From Bimuria novae-zelandiae CBS 107.79 (taxonomy: Eukaryota > Ascomycota > Dothideomycetes > Pleosporales > Didymosphaeriaceae), in the NCBI GenBank assembly GCA_010015655.1, contig ML976682.1, positions 186,001 through 250,000 of the forward strand: a stretch of DNA of 64,000 nt, read 5' to 3'. The notes below the pieces were generated by a model. It worked only from the letters and a program-made list of their open reading frames with translations. It searched no databases and was not told the DNA's origin. The position numbers were made by a program, and so were the translations under genes. Below, one piece after another: positions 44,996 to 56,452 of the stretch (its first letter is position 1; every line of letters begins with the position of its first letter).

Positions 44996-45477
44996 ATGGT
45001 CCAGCTTCTGTCCTCAATCATCCTGGCCCTGGCGTGGGTAGCACCAACCGTCGCGCTGCCTGAAGATACATCGGCTGTACGACATGTAATGTTCCACGTG
45101 AGCGTACCACTACCACCTACATCCGACCTTGAAAAACGTACGTATATCCCCATCCTCTGATGTGTGAGAGAGGTGTCTAAGTAGTAAATGCAGGTCAAGA
45201 AACCAGCGTCGAGACCCACTGCTACTGTATCAACAACCATGACCCCGACCGCGACGCCGCGGCCAACGGTATCGCAAATTACCTCGATGGGCTCCCCGCC
45301 AGCACAAAATGCGGCCTCGACAAGAAGCAGAGCTACTACAATCTCGCTACTGCTAACATTAACGGCAAATTATACGAGGCGAATGTCTTCTTCACGGGGA
45401 GGGTTCCGCAGACGATAAAGGCGGACTATTCTTGGTATGTTGCGTCCCTCCCGAAGATCAGATTGACCCGGAACTGA
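44996..45477 (+). CDS. Small secreted protein with a Lys-Arg processing site
   Basis: Exons 44996–45137 and 45194–45477, 56-nt intron (GTACGT…TGCAG), 141 residues. The N-terminus is a signal peptide (LLSSIILALAWVAPTVA). A short propeptide ends in DLEKR, whose Arg codon is created by the splice, then QETSVETHCYCINN. Three cysteines lie in the mature part (HCYC, TKCGL), with YYNLATANINGKLYEANVFF near the end. The 3' end is less certain: a different frame stays open beyond 45477, so a further exon is possible. As in the gene at 41677, the KR site lies right at the exon junction. No family was recognised. Confidence 0.68.
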
Positions 45478-46088
45478 CGGTGCGGGTTTATAGCAAAGAT
45501 CTTGCAAGAGAGCTCCGGTTGCTGCAAACGCGATGTCAGAATTCGTGCAAGTCGGACCGGGTACTTGAGTGGTCCTGGCTGATCAATTGTATCTCGACAC
45601 CTCAGTTCTCCTCGCAGCCGCCGCAGCCGTATGTAGAAGGCGGGGTGGGACTGGAATTTAGGGAAGCGGGTGTGCAGGCTTCGCCGCCGAATCATTCCTA
45701 AGCGGCAGGAGTGATGCAGTAGTCGGTGCTAATTCTTATGCCTGCATGATTGAGAAACCGACTGTAATGCCATAGCATCTTCATAATCTTAGACAATCGT
45801 AATCACATACCAAGTGCCTGATCTCAATCCGTCGTGCAATCTCTATCGCTAGTCTTCTCTACATGGTTTGGCGTAAGGTCCTCACGCTTGCCCAGCCATG
45901 TCGCTGGCACCAGTAGTGAATTGCTCACAATCCGCTGTCCTGCTATTAGTCTCGACATAGTTGCAGATGTACTGACATAGCTTCAAACCATCGCCCTTGG
46001 GAATGTGATGTCTACCATGAGTAGCACCATATTGTATACAAGGCCTTGAGGTCCGCTATGAAGACAGTATAATACAAGTGGGCCAGCT
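45478..46088. other. Intergenic, nothing recognised
   Basis: 3' flanks of two convergent genes. An open frame at 45432–45701 continues past the secreted protein stop and may be a missed exon. Confidence 0.35.
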
Positions 46089-46932
46089 CTACTCCGACAG
46101 GGCTGCGGCGATTTTCGTTCGCCGCGTTTGCGACTGCCCCGCGAGCTCCTTGCCCTTGTTCTTGTTTTGTTCCAGAATTTCCCGCACTTTCTTGATCGGC
46201 GTTCCCTTCTCCAACACCCCGCCATGCAACAGCTTTACGGTATTCGGTAGCTGACCGTCATTGACCGGTTCTGGTAAATGCATCTCTCTGACGTTCCTTT
46301 CTTCTAGCAGGTATACCCTCTTCGGGCCCAACAATGTTCTGTTGTCCCAGTTCTTCCTCTTGCCTTCCCTCATCTTGGCGACCATATCCCGCAGCTGCTT
46401 TGCACCATCTTTCCGGAACTGAGTGACCTTTTTGACATTCTGGGCTGTGAGCTCGTTCATAGACATGGTCTCTGGGATATTCGACAGCGTCTTTGCCGTC
46501 ATGGCAAACCGCATGTCCTTGGGCGAATCCACTAATTCGAGGATGGCGGACTCCGCTTGGTCCTCCTTTACAGGCTCGATGCGGAGAACGCGTGTGTACC
46601 CGCCAGGTCGCTCGAGGTAGCGCTCTCTTATGGGGCCGAAAAGCTTGGGAACTAGGTCATTGGGTTCCTATTGAGCGTAAGATTGCAGTTTGTAGGACCC
46701 AATTCAAGTCACATACGAAGAATATCTGATGCGCTCTCCGCCTCGTCGCTTCCGTATTCTTCTTGCCCAGTGTTATGAGCTTCTCGGCCAATCTTTGCGC
46801 TTCCTTTGCCTTGTGCCATGTTGTTGTGATTGTTTCGTGCTTGAAGAGCGATGTGACGAGGTTTCGCAGGAGGGCTTGTCGATGCGACGACGACCGGCTG
46901 AGATGGCGGTACTTTGCGTGCCCGCCTGCCAT
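46089..46932 (-). CDS. Mitochondrial large-subunit ribosomal protein bL17m
   Basis: Exons 46932–46717 and 46667–46089 (49-nt intron), 264 residues. The bacterial L17 core is unmistakable: [42 protein letters not shown], then [22 protein letters not shown] after the intron and [15 protein letters not shown] fungal C-terminal extension of about 120 residues follows and is rich in Lys/Arg. It is the counterpart of yeast Mrpl8. The conserved core begins within a few residues of the ATG, so any import signal must be internal or very short, as in other L17 proteins. Confidence 0.93.
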
Positions 46933-47296
46933 CGTGGGCTAATCAAAGAAGAACAACAGAAAAAGGAGCAAGGGGTAACTCCAGGTTCTGACGCGACGCT
47001 CCTCAATTGCCTCAATGCTGCCGCCGTCGGTCGCCCTCACGTTCCTGAAAAGAGTCGAAGCTTGCGACGTTTGGGCGAAACCCTGCGCCTAGCGCGAAAT
47101 GGCACGTGCGCTGACCAAGCAACCACTTTCCACTTTAAGTGGCGAGGCGCGTTTCACGGCCGTGCGTTCGCGCGCGTGTTTTGCATCAACGCGTCTTGAT
47201 TTAAAAGCCACCCACCCCTCCGCTCCTTCTCCGCTTCCACGCCACCCCTTCACGAGCGAGATACCCATATACTTTTAATTTCTTTACGCCATCACC
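46933..47296. promoter_or_regulatory. Bidirectional promoter bL17m / RNR1
   Basis: 364 bp between divergent start codons. It includes an MCB-type site (see 47189–47194) and a T/A-rich stretch (GATTTAAAAGCC) close to the RNR1 start. Confidence 0.55.
47189..47194. promoter_or_regulatory. MCB-like element ACGCGT upstream of RNR1
   Basis: The palindrome ACGCGT lies about 103 bp upstream of the RNR1 ATG. In yeasts this box binds MBF (Mbp1/Swi6-type factors) and drives G1/S expression of ribonucleotide reductase. Conservation here is suggestive, not proof. Confidence 0.55.
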
Positions 47297-50159
47297 ATGT
47301 TTGTTCACAAGCGCGGTACGTGCAATCTGCATGCATCTTCCAATTGCGATTCCTATTCCTGCCCGTCTCTGCATAACGTCGACAGAACTGACATTACTTC
47401 AGATGGACGTAAGGAACGCGTCCAGTTCGACAAGATCACAGCCCGCGTGTCTAGGCTATGTTATGGACTTGATCCGGATCACGTCGACCCGGCAGCTATC
47501 ACCATGAAAGTCATTTCTGGCGTGTATCATGGTGTAACTACGGCTCAACTGGACGACTTGGTATGTCGGCCATTCTGAACCCAGAACAGATGGATGGACT
47601 ATATCTAACAACGCAAAGGCCGCTGAGACAGCAGCATACATGACTGTTACCCACCCAGACTACGCGATTCTCGCCGCACGTATCGCCGTGTCGAACCTCC
47701 ACAAGCAGACAAAGAAACAATGGTCTGCCGTGGTAGAGGACCTGTACAACTATGTCAACCCCAAGAACGGCAAGCACCAGCCAATGATCTCGGAGTCAGT
47801 CTACGAGATCGTACAAAAGCACGCCGATGAGCTGAATTCGGCTATTGTCTATGACCGCGACTTCAACTACCAGTTCTTCGGTTTCAAGACCCTGGAGCGA
47901 TCATACCTCCTCCGCATCAATGGCAAGGTGGCTGAGCGTCCCCAGCACATGCTCATGCGTGTTGCTGTCGGCATCCACGGCGAGGACATCGAAAAGGCTA
48001 TCGAAACATACGACATGATGTCCCAGAAATACTTCACACACGCGTCGCCCACCCTTTTCAATGCGGGCACACCTTCCCCTCAGATGTCGTCATGCTTCCT
48101 CATCGACATGAAGGAAGACAGCATCGAGGGCATCTACGATACCCTGAAGACCTGTGCCATGATTTCCAAGACCGCTGGCGGTATTGGTCTGAATGTGCAC
48201 TGCATCCGCGCCACTGGCTCTTACATTGGAGGTACCAACGGGACTTCGAATGGCCTCATTCCCATGCTCCGTGTCTACAACAACACTGCTAGATACGTCG
48301 ACCAAGGAGGCAACAAGCGTCCTGGTGCCTTTGCCATCTATCTCGAGCCCTGGCACGCTGACGTGTTCAGCTTCCTTGACCTGCGAAAGAACCACGGAAA
48401 GGAGGAGGTGCGTGCGCGCGACTTGTTCTACGCCCTATGGGTCCCGGATCTTTTCATGAAGCGCGTTCAGGAAAATGGTGACTGGACACTGTTCTGCCCC
48501 AGTGAAGCGCCTGGTCTCGCCGATGTCTACGGTGACGAGTTTGAAGCTCTCTACGCCAGGTATGAAGCTGAAGGTCGCGGACGTGAGACCATCCGCGCCC
48601 AGAAGCTGTGGTATGCGATTATCGAGGCCCAGACCGAGACGGGAAATCCTTACATGCTGTACAAGGATGCTTGCAACCGCAAGAGCAACCAGAAGAACCT
48701 CGGCACCATCCGTAATTCCAACCTCTGCACTGAGATCATTGAGTACACCGCCCCAGATGAGGTTGCCGTGTGCAATCTTGCCTCTCTCGCCCTTCCTAGG
48801 TTCATCGATGAGAAGAATGGCGTATTTGATTTCCAGAAGCTTCACGAGGTCACCCAGATCGTCACTCGCAACTTGAACAAGATCATCGAGGTCAACCACT
48901 ACCCCGTCCCGGAGGCCCGCAAGAGCAACTTCAGGCACCGACCAATCGGTCTCGGTGTCCAAGGTCTTGCCGATGCATTTTTGGCTCTTCGCATGCCTTT
49001 CGACTCTGCGGAGGCCAAGAAGCTAAACATTCAGATCTTTGAGACCATCTACCATGCTGCTTTGACCTCTTCGTGCGACCTGGCCAAGGAGTTCGGTCCG
49101 TATGAGACATACCAAGGCTCTCCTGTTTCGCAGGGTATCCTGCAGTACGACATGTGGAACGTCACTCCCACTGATCTCTGGGACTGGGCTTCTTTGAAAG
49201 CGAAGATTGCCGAGCACGGCGTGCGCAACTCCCTCCTCGTTGCCCCCATGCCGACAGCATCTACTTCCCAGATTCTTGGATACAATGAGTGCTTCGAGCC
49301 TTACACTTCCAACATCTATTCGCGCCGTGTATTGGCGGGCGAGTTTCAAGTGGTCAACCCATGGCTGCTCAAGGACTTGGTCGATATGGGCCTCTGGTCT
49401 GACAACATGAAGAACCGTATCATCGCTGACGGCGGTTCCATCCAGCGGATCCCCAACATCCCTGACGAGACCAAGGCTCTCTACAAGACCGTGTGGGAAA
49501 TATCGCAACGTAACATCATTCAGATGTCTGCCGACCGTGGTGCTTTCATCGACCAGTCTCAGTCGCTCAACATCCATATGAAGGAGCCCACCATGGGCAA
49601 GATCACATCTATGCACTTTGCCGGCTGGAAGCTTGGCCTGAAGACTGGTCTCTACTATCTCCGCACCATGGCCGCCTCTGCTCCTATCCAATTTACCGTT
49701 GACCAGGAGCAGTTGAAGGTCGAGGACACGAACGTTGCTCGCGCTCTGACGGGTAAGCGACGAGGCTTCGGTGGCAGCATGTCCCCGTCGCCGACTGCTG
49801 TTCCTCGCCCAATGATGGCATCTAAGACGCCCAACGGTACCGCCGACACATCACCGAACGGTGTCCCTACCCCGTCGGCAACACCGCCTCCTGTCTTTGA
49901 GAAAACGCAGCCGAACGGCGTATCTACGGAAGCCCTGAACCCCAAACCTATTCAAGCTGACGTTCCCGAGGGTGAAAGCCCTAAGATCGTTGCGGCTGAT
50001 TCTGCTGAGCAGCCTGACGATGAAGCTCTTGCCGAAGGTGGTTCCAAGCAGGAGGAAGACGGTAAGGAGAGCGCTGACCGCGAAGGAGACATCTATTCTG
50101 ATGCTGTTCTTGCGTGCTCAATAGAGAACAAGGAGGCCTGCATCATGTGCAGTGGTTAG
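47297..50159 (+). CDS. RNR1: Ribonucleoside-diphosphate reductase large subunit
   Basis: Reduces ribonucleoside diphosphates to deoxy forms with the small (Rnr2-type) subunit. Exons 47297–47315 (MFVHKR, then a split codon), 47403–47560 and 47619–50159, 905 residues. The N-terminal ATP-cone domain ([21 protein letters not shown]) is followed by the catalytic barrel: [18 protein letters not shown] with the redox cysteine, [30 protein letters not shown] carrying the active-site cysteine region, [20 protein letters not shown] and [10 protein letters not shown] disordered Pro/Ser-rich linker leads to the C-terminal shuttle dithiol EACIMCSG. A short first exon followed by an intron is common for this gene in ascomycetes. 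Intact. Confidence 0.97.
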
Positions 50160-50758
50160 ATGCAAGAGGTCACGACGTGATGAGTATAGGTTATCTTTGG
50201 ACTGGGGTGAGGAGACATTCGACTGTCTTGTATTATTCCCTCGTCATGTGTATGGATACGGCGTTCTTCGGTTTGGCTTTTGAGTAACGCGGAGGAAATG
50301 AGCGTTTCACGAAGTTGGCATCCTATTTGGCTTGAGCATAGTTAATACAAGTAGCGGCCTCTACTTCTCATAACGTATCCTTGCATATCAATTCCTTGCT
50401 CGTGTTCAAGAACCTCGATTTCAGTGTTGCGAGGACATACCTCGGACCTTCCTATTTCCGTCACCCCCGCATCCTACTCCGCGGTCGCTGCCCCACGCCC
50501 TACCGCGTACATGTACCACACGCGTTCTCGCCTTTCGAGCTATAACCGTTGTGCATACGTATCGCCCTACAAAAACCAATTGGTCTTCCCAGTCTCCTCT
50601 GAGCATAAAGCCCGTAATTCTCCGGCCGTCTTGCCCCGTCTTACAGCGCAAGCGCTCACGCCAGCACCACCACCACCAAGCTCCCCTCTGCCAGGCACGC
50701 AATAGACCAGAGCCAGGACCCCACACCCCAATACGCCTCTACCTTACCACAGCTCCGC
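50160..50758. other. Intergenic, nothing recognised
   Basis: RNR1 3' end and upstream region of the YciI-like gene. Confidence 0.4.
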
Positions 50759-51324
50759 ATGCCACCCTCCTCCCTCCTCCGCCTCACCCGCCTTCCCTCG
50801 ACCGTCCGACCACTCGCCCCACGCCCAAGCTTCGCAGCACAATCAACTCCGCTTATCAGACAGGGGGTTACAATCAGAACAATGGCATCTGGAAGTCCCA
50901 GCGCGCCCTTGCCAGAATGGCTCGTCATCGCACCCGACTACGACGGCGCGCTCGAGAAGCGTCTCGCAGTGCGACCCGAGCACATTGCAGGGCTGAAGAA
51001 AGATGATGAGAGTTTTTGGCTGTGGGGTGGTACGTCTGCCCCCTCCTCTCTATCTCCTTCCCCCTCTACCCTCCTCGTCTCTTCCTCTCTCCCGGAGCAC
51101 GGGTATAATGTTACTAACAAAGCGGGACAGGAGCCATGCTCGCCGAGCCCATAAAAGACGGCGAAACCCCCAAGATGACGGGCTCCGCCATGCTCATCGG
51201 CGCGGCAACAAAAGAGGAGGTCCTAGAGCGGTTGAAGCGCGATGTTTACGTCAAGGGCGGCGTGTGGGATTGGGACAAGGTGCAGGTTATTCCGTTTAAG
51301 AGCGCGTTGAGGAAGGCGTTGTAG
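50759..51324 (+). CDS. YciI-like (YCII-related) domain protein, probably mitochondrial
   Basis: Exons 50759–51029 and 51131–51324, 101-nt intron, 154 residues. The first 40 residues are rich in Arg, Ser and Pro without acid (SSLLRLTRLPSTVRPLAPRPS), fitting a mitochondrial presequence. The YCII domain follows from LPEWLVIAPDYDGALEKRLAVRPEH through WLWGGAMLAEP, PKMTGSAMLIGAATKEEVLERL and VKGGVWDWDKVQVIPF. The second Met (50882, MASGSP) would give a cytosolic form, so dual start use is possible. Catalytic role is unknown; the bacterial fold resembles dimeric alpha/beta-barrel enzymes. Confidence 0.86.
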
Positions 51325-51963
51325 GACCTAGCATATGCCCAATACTGAGATAATTTGGCATAAACAATATATGCTGATCACGAGTGGGCCTTGTTGTAAA
51401 TATGTCCATGTTTTGAAGGCTTGCACGGAGTGAGCATCGGGCCTAGATCATGAGCACGCACCATGGGAAGGATAGGTCGCGATAGTGTTCACTAGATCTG
51501 AGACAGACAGAGGAATTGGAGTGTGCAGATTACGACTAGTATACTTGATCTCTCGACTTGCTTGTGAGTAAGACGTATCTAGTAGACCAATTATCAAGAG
51601 AAATAGCATCAAAGAACACCCAAGAGTAGTCACGGAATCCATTGTGTTAGACTATCAAGAGTTCACATGGAAGTTTGCTTTCCCAAATCGTATCTTTTCG
51701 AATGGAGATCCTCGAGTGATTTATGTCCTTCACTATGATAGCTGTGCAGGACCTAGACCTATCATGCAAGCATAGAGCTATCTCCGTACCAATGGTCGGT
51801 AAAGCAAGCTTCTGAAATAAACCCCCAATACTAATCCATCGCCCTGGTACGATAGGTGCAAATCCAACCACGTAGAAATACTCCAAGCATTTCCTGAGTC
51901 GATGGTCGGGGCATCGGTGGTGGCAGTAGACGGTATCGTAGAAGGGATCGCAGGTGCTGATGC
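51325..51963. other. Intergenic, nothing recognised
   Basis: Between convergent 3' ends. No gene accepted. Confidence 0.4.
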
Positions 51964-53721
51964 CTAGTTCACGGCCTCGTGGTCGAGCTCTTCGATATCG
52001 TCTGTGACGGTGTGGCCCCCCAGTGAGGCGTCTTCAGCGTCGAAGAACTCATCCTCATCGTCAACATCATGGTCGTAGCCGCTGTCTTGGGCGTTGTTCG
52101 CCTTATCGCTCGTGTTGTTCTGTGCAATCGGGGTGCGTGCGGGGGCCTGCGACTTCAAGGGCATAGATGCGACGCGTGTAGTGGGGATATTCGAATCTGC
52201 CACAGTTAGTAAGACGTTCAATGCTTGACTATTTATCGGGTCTTCTTACCTTTAGAGGGACGAATGCCTCGCCTAGTACGGTGGCTACCCTTGGCCACGT
52301 CCATTGCCTTCTTCTCCTCGCGGTACTTGTTAAGAATGTCGCGGCGAACAGATGAGGGGCCCATCCAAGAGTAGTACCTAGTCCTTGTCAGCATTTCTTG
52401 TTGCACGGAATGGATTTGTAAACTGAAACCCACCAAGAAGCGCGACCGTGGCCGAAGCGGCAGTCAATATCCCAGCAACCCTTAAAAGGCGTGTTCTTCT
52501 CAAGGAAAGTCTGGCGCGTCTGGCCGTCCACATGATCGATCTGGCTGCGCTCCATGCAGTCCAAGCAGAGACCGTCAAATGCATACTTTGCCCTACGTAT
52601 AGCGATGTTTACGGAGTTCTTGAAGTCGTGGGCGCAGATGCCAGAGCTGCATTTGATGGTTTTCGGTGTGAACTCGAATTTCTCGAGCTCATCAATGATT
52701 TCACCAATGGGGTACTGCTGCATAGCGCGATCGATCGGCCAGCAGTCGAGAGCTCTCAAAGCATCCTCATAGTCGAAAGCAGTCTCCTTGCGGCAAGGGC
52801 AAGTAGCTCTATGGAGCTTGTCAATAGGAAAGGTGAGCTCCGTCTCGAGAATAGACTGGATGTGCGCTCGGGCGGCCGTGAGTGGGCCTTAGAAGTTAGC
52901 TTCTCGCACTGTTTCTAACGAAAGAAGGCGGGCTTACCATCAAGGACACGCGCGTCATGATTGAGATGATGGAAGCTGGACGGATTATTCGTGAAGAGAC
53001 TTCCGTTGGTGTGATAAGCCAAGTACTTGGTGAGCTTCATGAAGCCCTCGGCATGGTCAAAAACGCTGCAGGGGAAGGCGAGGCAGCAAGCAACGAATGG
53101 AGTGAGGCCGCCATTGTCAAGAGCGTACTGATAGCACTCCAGAAACCAGGGCTTGATCTTGTCAATGTGGTTGGGTGCGAAACCAAATTGCTCACCCACA
53201 CCAATGGCGACCCAAGCCCGCTCCATGCGAGTGGCCTTGAGATTGTTCGGGAGCGTGTGGGGTCCATTGTGGATGGCGCGAAGCCAGATCTCAAGAGCAT
53301 GCCCAAAGCCGCCGCCCTTGTTCTCGAAGGTGATGTCGGCCTATTCAAAGTCAGCAAGGCCAAGTTCGATCTGTGGCGAGAGCACCTTTACGGCTCTGGA
53401 AGTCGATGCACACAGCGGTGAGGAGACAAGCCACCACAAGCGTGGAAAGGCAACGCAACATACCAAATTGGGACGGCTTCCCAGGATAGTCTGGAAGAAG
53501 CTCGAATTCTCCTGAAGCACCGCGCGAGAGACGCGAAACTGGACCACGCGGGCACGCTGTGCCGCCGCATTGGCGGGCTTCTCGACAAGAGGTTTCGCAG
53601 CCGGTGTGAGCTGCACGACGAAGTCGCTGTTGGGAACAACGACGATCTGGAGAGGACCGCCGGCGAGCTTGGGCTTAGCCGTAGCCGCGGCGGGTGCGGA
53701 TGCGTTGGTAGTGACGTCCAT
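51964..53721 (-). CDS. BTB-like domain protein of unknown function
   Basis: Five exons: 53721–53464, 53340–52938, 52887–52434, 52377–52250 and 52196–51964, all in consistent phase, 491 residues. The first exon has LQIVVVPNSDFVVQL and RVVQFRVSRAVLQENSSFFQTIL, a BTB-style start; exon 2 has ADITFENKGGGFGHALEIWLRAIH and then helical segments (PWFLECYQYALDNGG). Exon 3 holds TCPCRKETAFDYEDALRAL and a cysteine-rich patch (CSSGICAHDF, GLCLDCMERSQ, GCWDIDCRFGHGR). The tail is acidic (DVDDEDEFFDAEDAS). The 122-nt first intron is the least certain join. Such proteins are conserved in filamentous fungi, and the function is unknown to me. Confidence 0.8.
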
Positions 53722-54521
53722 GGCTGCTGCGAGGTGCGGTGTGCTGTGTTGCAAAGGAGTGTGGTGGAGGTGAGGTCAGAGAGAGGTCGGCGGAAAATAA
53801 GGCAACAGCGGGCAGTTAAGGAAGGCGCGGCACGTTGTTATGACAAAGCAGAACAATCGGGTGTAGACGAACAATAAGTAAAGGTGAAGACGAAGTGCTC
53901 AACTGCCTGCTGTTAGCCACGTCAGTAGTTCGTGCCTATACACTATGAACCTTTTACCGCTCAACTGCCGGTATCTTGTATGCCGGGCTCGTTTCTAGTT
54001 TGTTCTTTTAACATTCCGAATACGCTATTCTGCCAATTGTTGCGTTATCATGCGCCAGAGTACGGAGTGAAGAGACACATCTTTCTACCTTTCTTACACG
54101 CCCACCTTGGACATGTTCTAAAATTTCGGTATGGCGAATGGCCCCGTTGCCTGACAATTCGTTGAGAAAACAAGGATAAGGCAGGGAAATGGGAAGACAG
54201 GGGCAATATCTTCAGATAACTGGCCATGGCTGAGAAGAATGAAAGTGAGAGGTTCAGCAGCATTACTAGTGGCGTCCAATTTGACAAACTCACCAGAGGC
54301 AGGTCTATGCGCTCATGGCACCTAGGGTATAATGGCACGGAACAAAAATGCCGTACTTTGACTCCAAGAATTCCAAATAACGCCGGTCGATGCAAGACCT
54401 GTGTACCACCACGAGAAACCAACCCCGGTTGCACCTGACCTTACTCCATCCCGTCTACTTGGTATCATCCTTGAACCGAACCCTGCACCCAACCCAATTC
54501 GTGACTATGACATACCCCCGA
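53722..54521. other. Intergenic, nothing recognised
   Basis: Upstream region of the BTB-like gene and 3' flank of the next leftward gene. No gene or RNA was recognised. Confidence 0.4.
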
Positions 54522-55733
54522 TCAACTCGCTTTGCTCTTGCCTTTATCGTCATGCTCAGCCGAGATGGGACTGGCTGGGACATCTGCCTCATCTCCCGCA
54601 TCCTGCCAGTCTGAGCTCCGTCGACTGATCTTTCCAGGCCCTGTCGCTTCCCTGGGACTGGCAAGCGGGCTTGCAGGGTTAGGTCCGATGCTGCCGTTGA
54701 TACTATCTGTGCGACCATGGCCTAGCAACCCGCTGCGGACGCTCATGCCGTCCGTGTTCTGCTTGTTCGCGTAATAGCTGTTGCGCTCGCTGGGCAAAGC
54801 AGGCGCGGCGACCCCTGACGACGAATAGACACTCGCACGTTCTGCGGTGGCGAAACCCCCAGCAACACCTGGCCTGTTGGCCGGGCTATAGATGGTATCG
54901 GCGGTGCCGGAAAGCACGCTCAACGGGAGTGACTCGCGACTTCCTCCCCATACAGAGGACGGAGCCAAAGCGCGCACGGACGCATTCGTGTCCAGGGAGT
55001 TTCGACGTCGGCGCTTCGAGGAAGACGCCAGCGTCAGAATGGACGCGTTGTCTGTGAGAATGTTGTTTGCCGTGGCAGCCTGGTAGCTGTGAGGGTGTGA
55101 CTGTTGCGGGGCAAGATGTGGAGGTATTGCTGACGGGGGAGGCGAGGTCGGGAATTGGTGCGAGAACTGCACAGGAGGGGCGTTTGCAGCTTGCGCATTC
55201 TGGGCATGTCCGCCACCCAATGCATTCGACGGCGCGGTTGATTGTATCGTTGTCAGCGTCGTAGTAAGCGAGCGCTCTGAATGATTAGGCGACGAAAAGG
55301 TGCTGTTGTTGCCCAAGTTGCTGAAGCCAGTGTCTGCCTTGGACCTTCCCGAATGGACCGTCTCGGGGTTGGTTGCTACGGTCGGCGCAGTGGATTTGTT
55401 ACTTTTCGCAAGGACACGATGTTGCGCGGCATCGTTGCTCTCCTCTACTGAAGTGAAACTCTCGGCCGACCGTGGGGTGACGGGGCTGGAAAAGGAGAGA
55501 CGGCGTCCATCACTATGGCCGTTGCCATTGCTGTTGCCGTTGACGTGGCCAGACTCTGGGTATGGGTTGTTCTTCGCTGCCGTCTTCTTCGACTTGGACG
55601 GCGTGCTACCCTGCTTCTTGTTGGAGGAGTTGGGCGAGTCGGACGAGGACTTGAGGTTCGCGAGGCGCTTGATGAAGCCCGCAAAGGGCCGCTTGCGCGC
55701 TTGCCGATCTTTGGTCAGGTACATTAGTCCCAT
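54522..55733 (-). CDS. Conserved fungal low-complexity protein
   Basis: Single exon, 403 residues starting MGLMYLTKDRQARKRPFAGF, a start block I recognise from uncharacterised fungal proteins, followed by IKRLANLKSSS. The rest is Ser/Asn/Pro-rich with a few conserved-looking patches (NPYPESGHV, TAPTVATNPETVHSG, RSLTTTLTTIQS, NNILTDNASILTLASSSKRRRRNSLDTNASVRALAPSS). The pattern suggests a disordered phosphoprotein. The function is unknown. An in-frame non-ATG extension upstream was ignored. Divergent from MLH3. Confidence 0.82.
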   Translation of the reverse strand: MGLMYLTKDRQARKRPFAGFIKRLANLKSSSDSPNSSNKKQGSTPSKSKKTAAKNNPYPESGHVNGNSNGNGHSDGRRLSFSSPVTPRSAESFTSVEESNDAAQHRVLAKSNKSTAPTVATNPETVHSGRSKADTGFSNLGNNSTFSSPNHSERSLTTTLTTIQSTAPSNALGGGHAQNAQAANAPPVQFSHQFPTSPPPSAIPPHLAPQQSHPHSYQAATANNILTDNASILTLASSSKRRRRNSLDTNASVRALAPSSVWGGSRESLPLSVLSGTADTIYSPANRPGVAGGFATAERASVYSSSGVAAPALPSERNSYYANKQNTDGMSVRSGLLGHGRTDSINGSIGPNPASPLASPREATGPGKISRRSSDWQDAGDEADVPASPISAEHDDKGKSKAS

Positions 55734-56452
55734 GTTCAATTAGTGGTTGCAAAAGGAAAGGGGAAGATCTTTCGCAAGACAATGGCTGTGCTCGAGTCGG
55801 AGCTAGTCAACGTACCATGGGGCCTCGACGCCGGTTCCGCGGTCTCCATCCCGCTTCACTAACTTGGGTTCCCGCGGAGAGCAGAGAGGTCACAATCTCC
55901 TGGCTCGCAAGTCGATGGTCGTGGGCGGGTAATCCACAGGCTGGCGCTACTCCACGTAGGATAGATTGGGCGATTGGGTGGGTGACGCGGCGACGAGGGG
56001 CTGATTACTGCAATTGCGCAGTGTAAGACGCGCAGTTGGGCGCAAGCTGCGGACTGTAGCCTTGCTTAAAGATACGGACTGCTTTGCAAAACTGAGACGC
56101 GCGAGGATTCATGCGCGTGCTTGATGGGAGATGTAAGGCTGAGTGTTGAGGCGGCAGTTGCTGGTTGGATTGTGGAGCATCTTGCGTTGCGCCGGGTTCT
56201 TTGGGAGCTCGCTAACGATGACGATGCGGCAGCTCCACGCATGCACAGCGATCACTACGCGCCACCAGCCACCCACTGTCACGAGCGCCCGCGCTTTCGG
56301 CCATATACACGATTTTGAGGATTTTGTCAAACATTCCGGACCAACACGACACTGTAGCTCTTGGCACCGCCCCTGCACAGATGGCCGCTTCTGGTCTACT
56401 GAGCACCCACCTCGCAGGCGGTTAACGCGAGCTAAAGCACGCTTCGAGGGGC
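55734..56452. promoter_or_regulatory. Divergent intergenic region upstream of MLH3
   Basis: 719 bp between divergent start codons; no specific element recognised. Confidence 0.4.

Noticed and set aside
40144..45477. Classic dikaritin-type RiPP cluster
   Set aside because: No precursor with repeated core peptides separated by KR/KK sites was seen, so only a looser peptide-locus hypothesis is offered.
49023..49691. Minus-strand open frame of over 200 codons inside RNR1
   Set aside because: Antisense shadow of a highly conserved coding exon.
53342..53463. Extra mini-exon within the first intron of the BTB-like gene (51964–53721)
   Set aside because: Every candidate mini-exon changes the phase; the direct 122-nt intron is the only join that keeps the frame.
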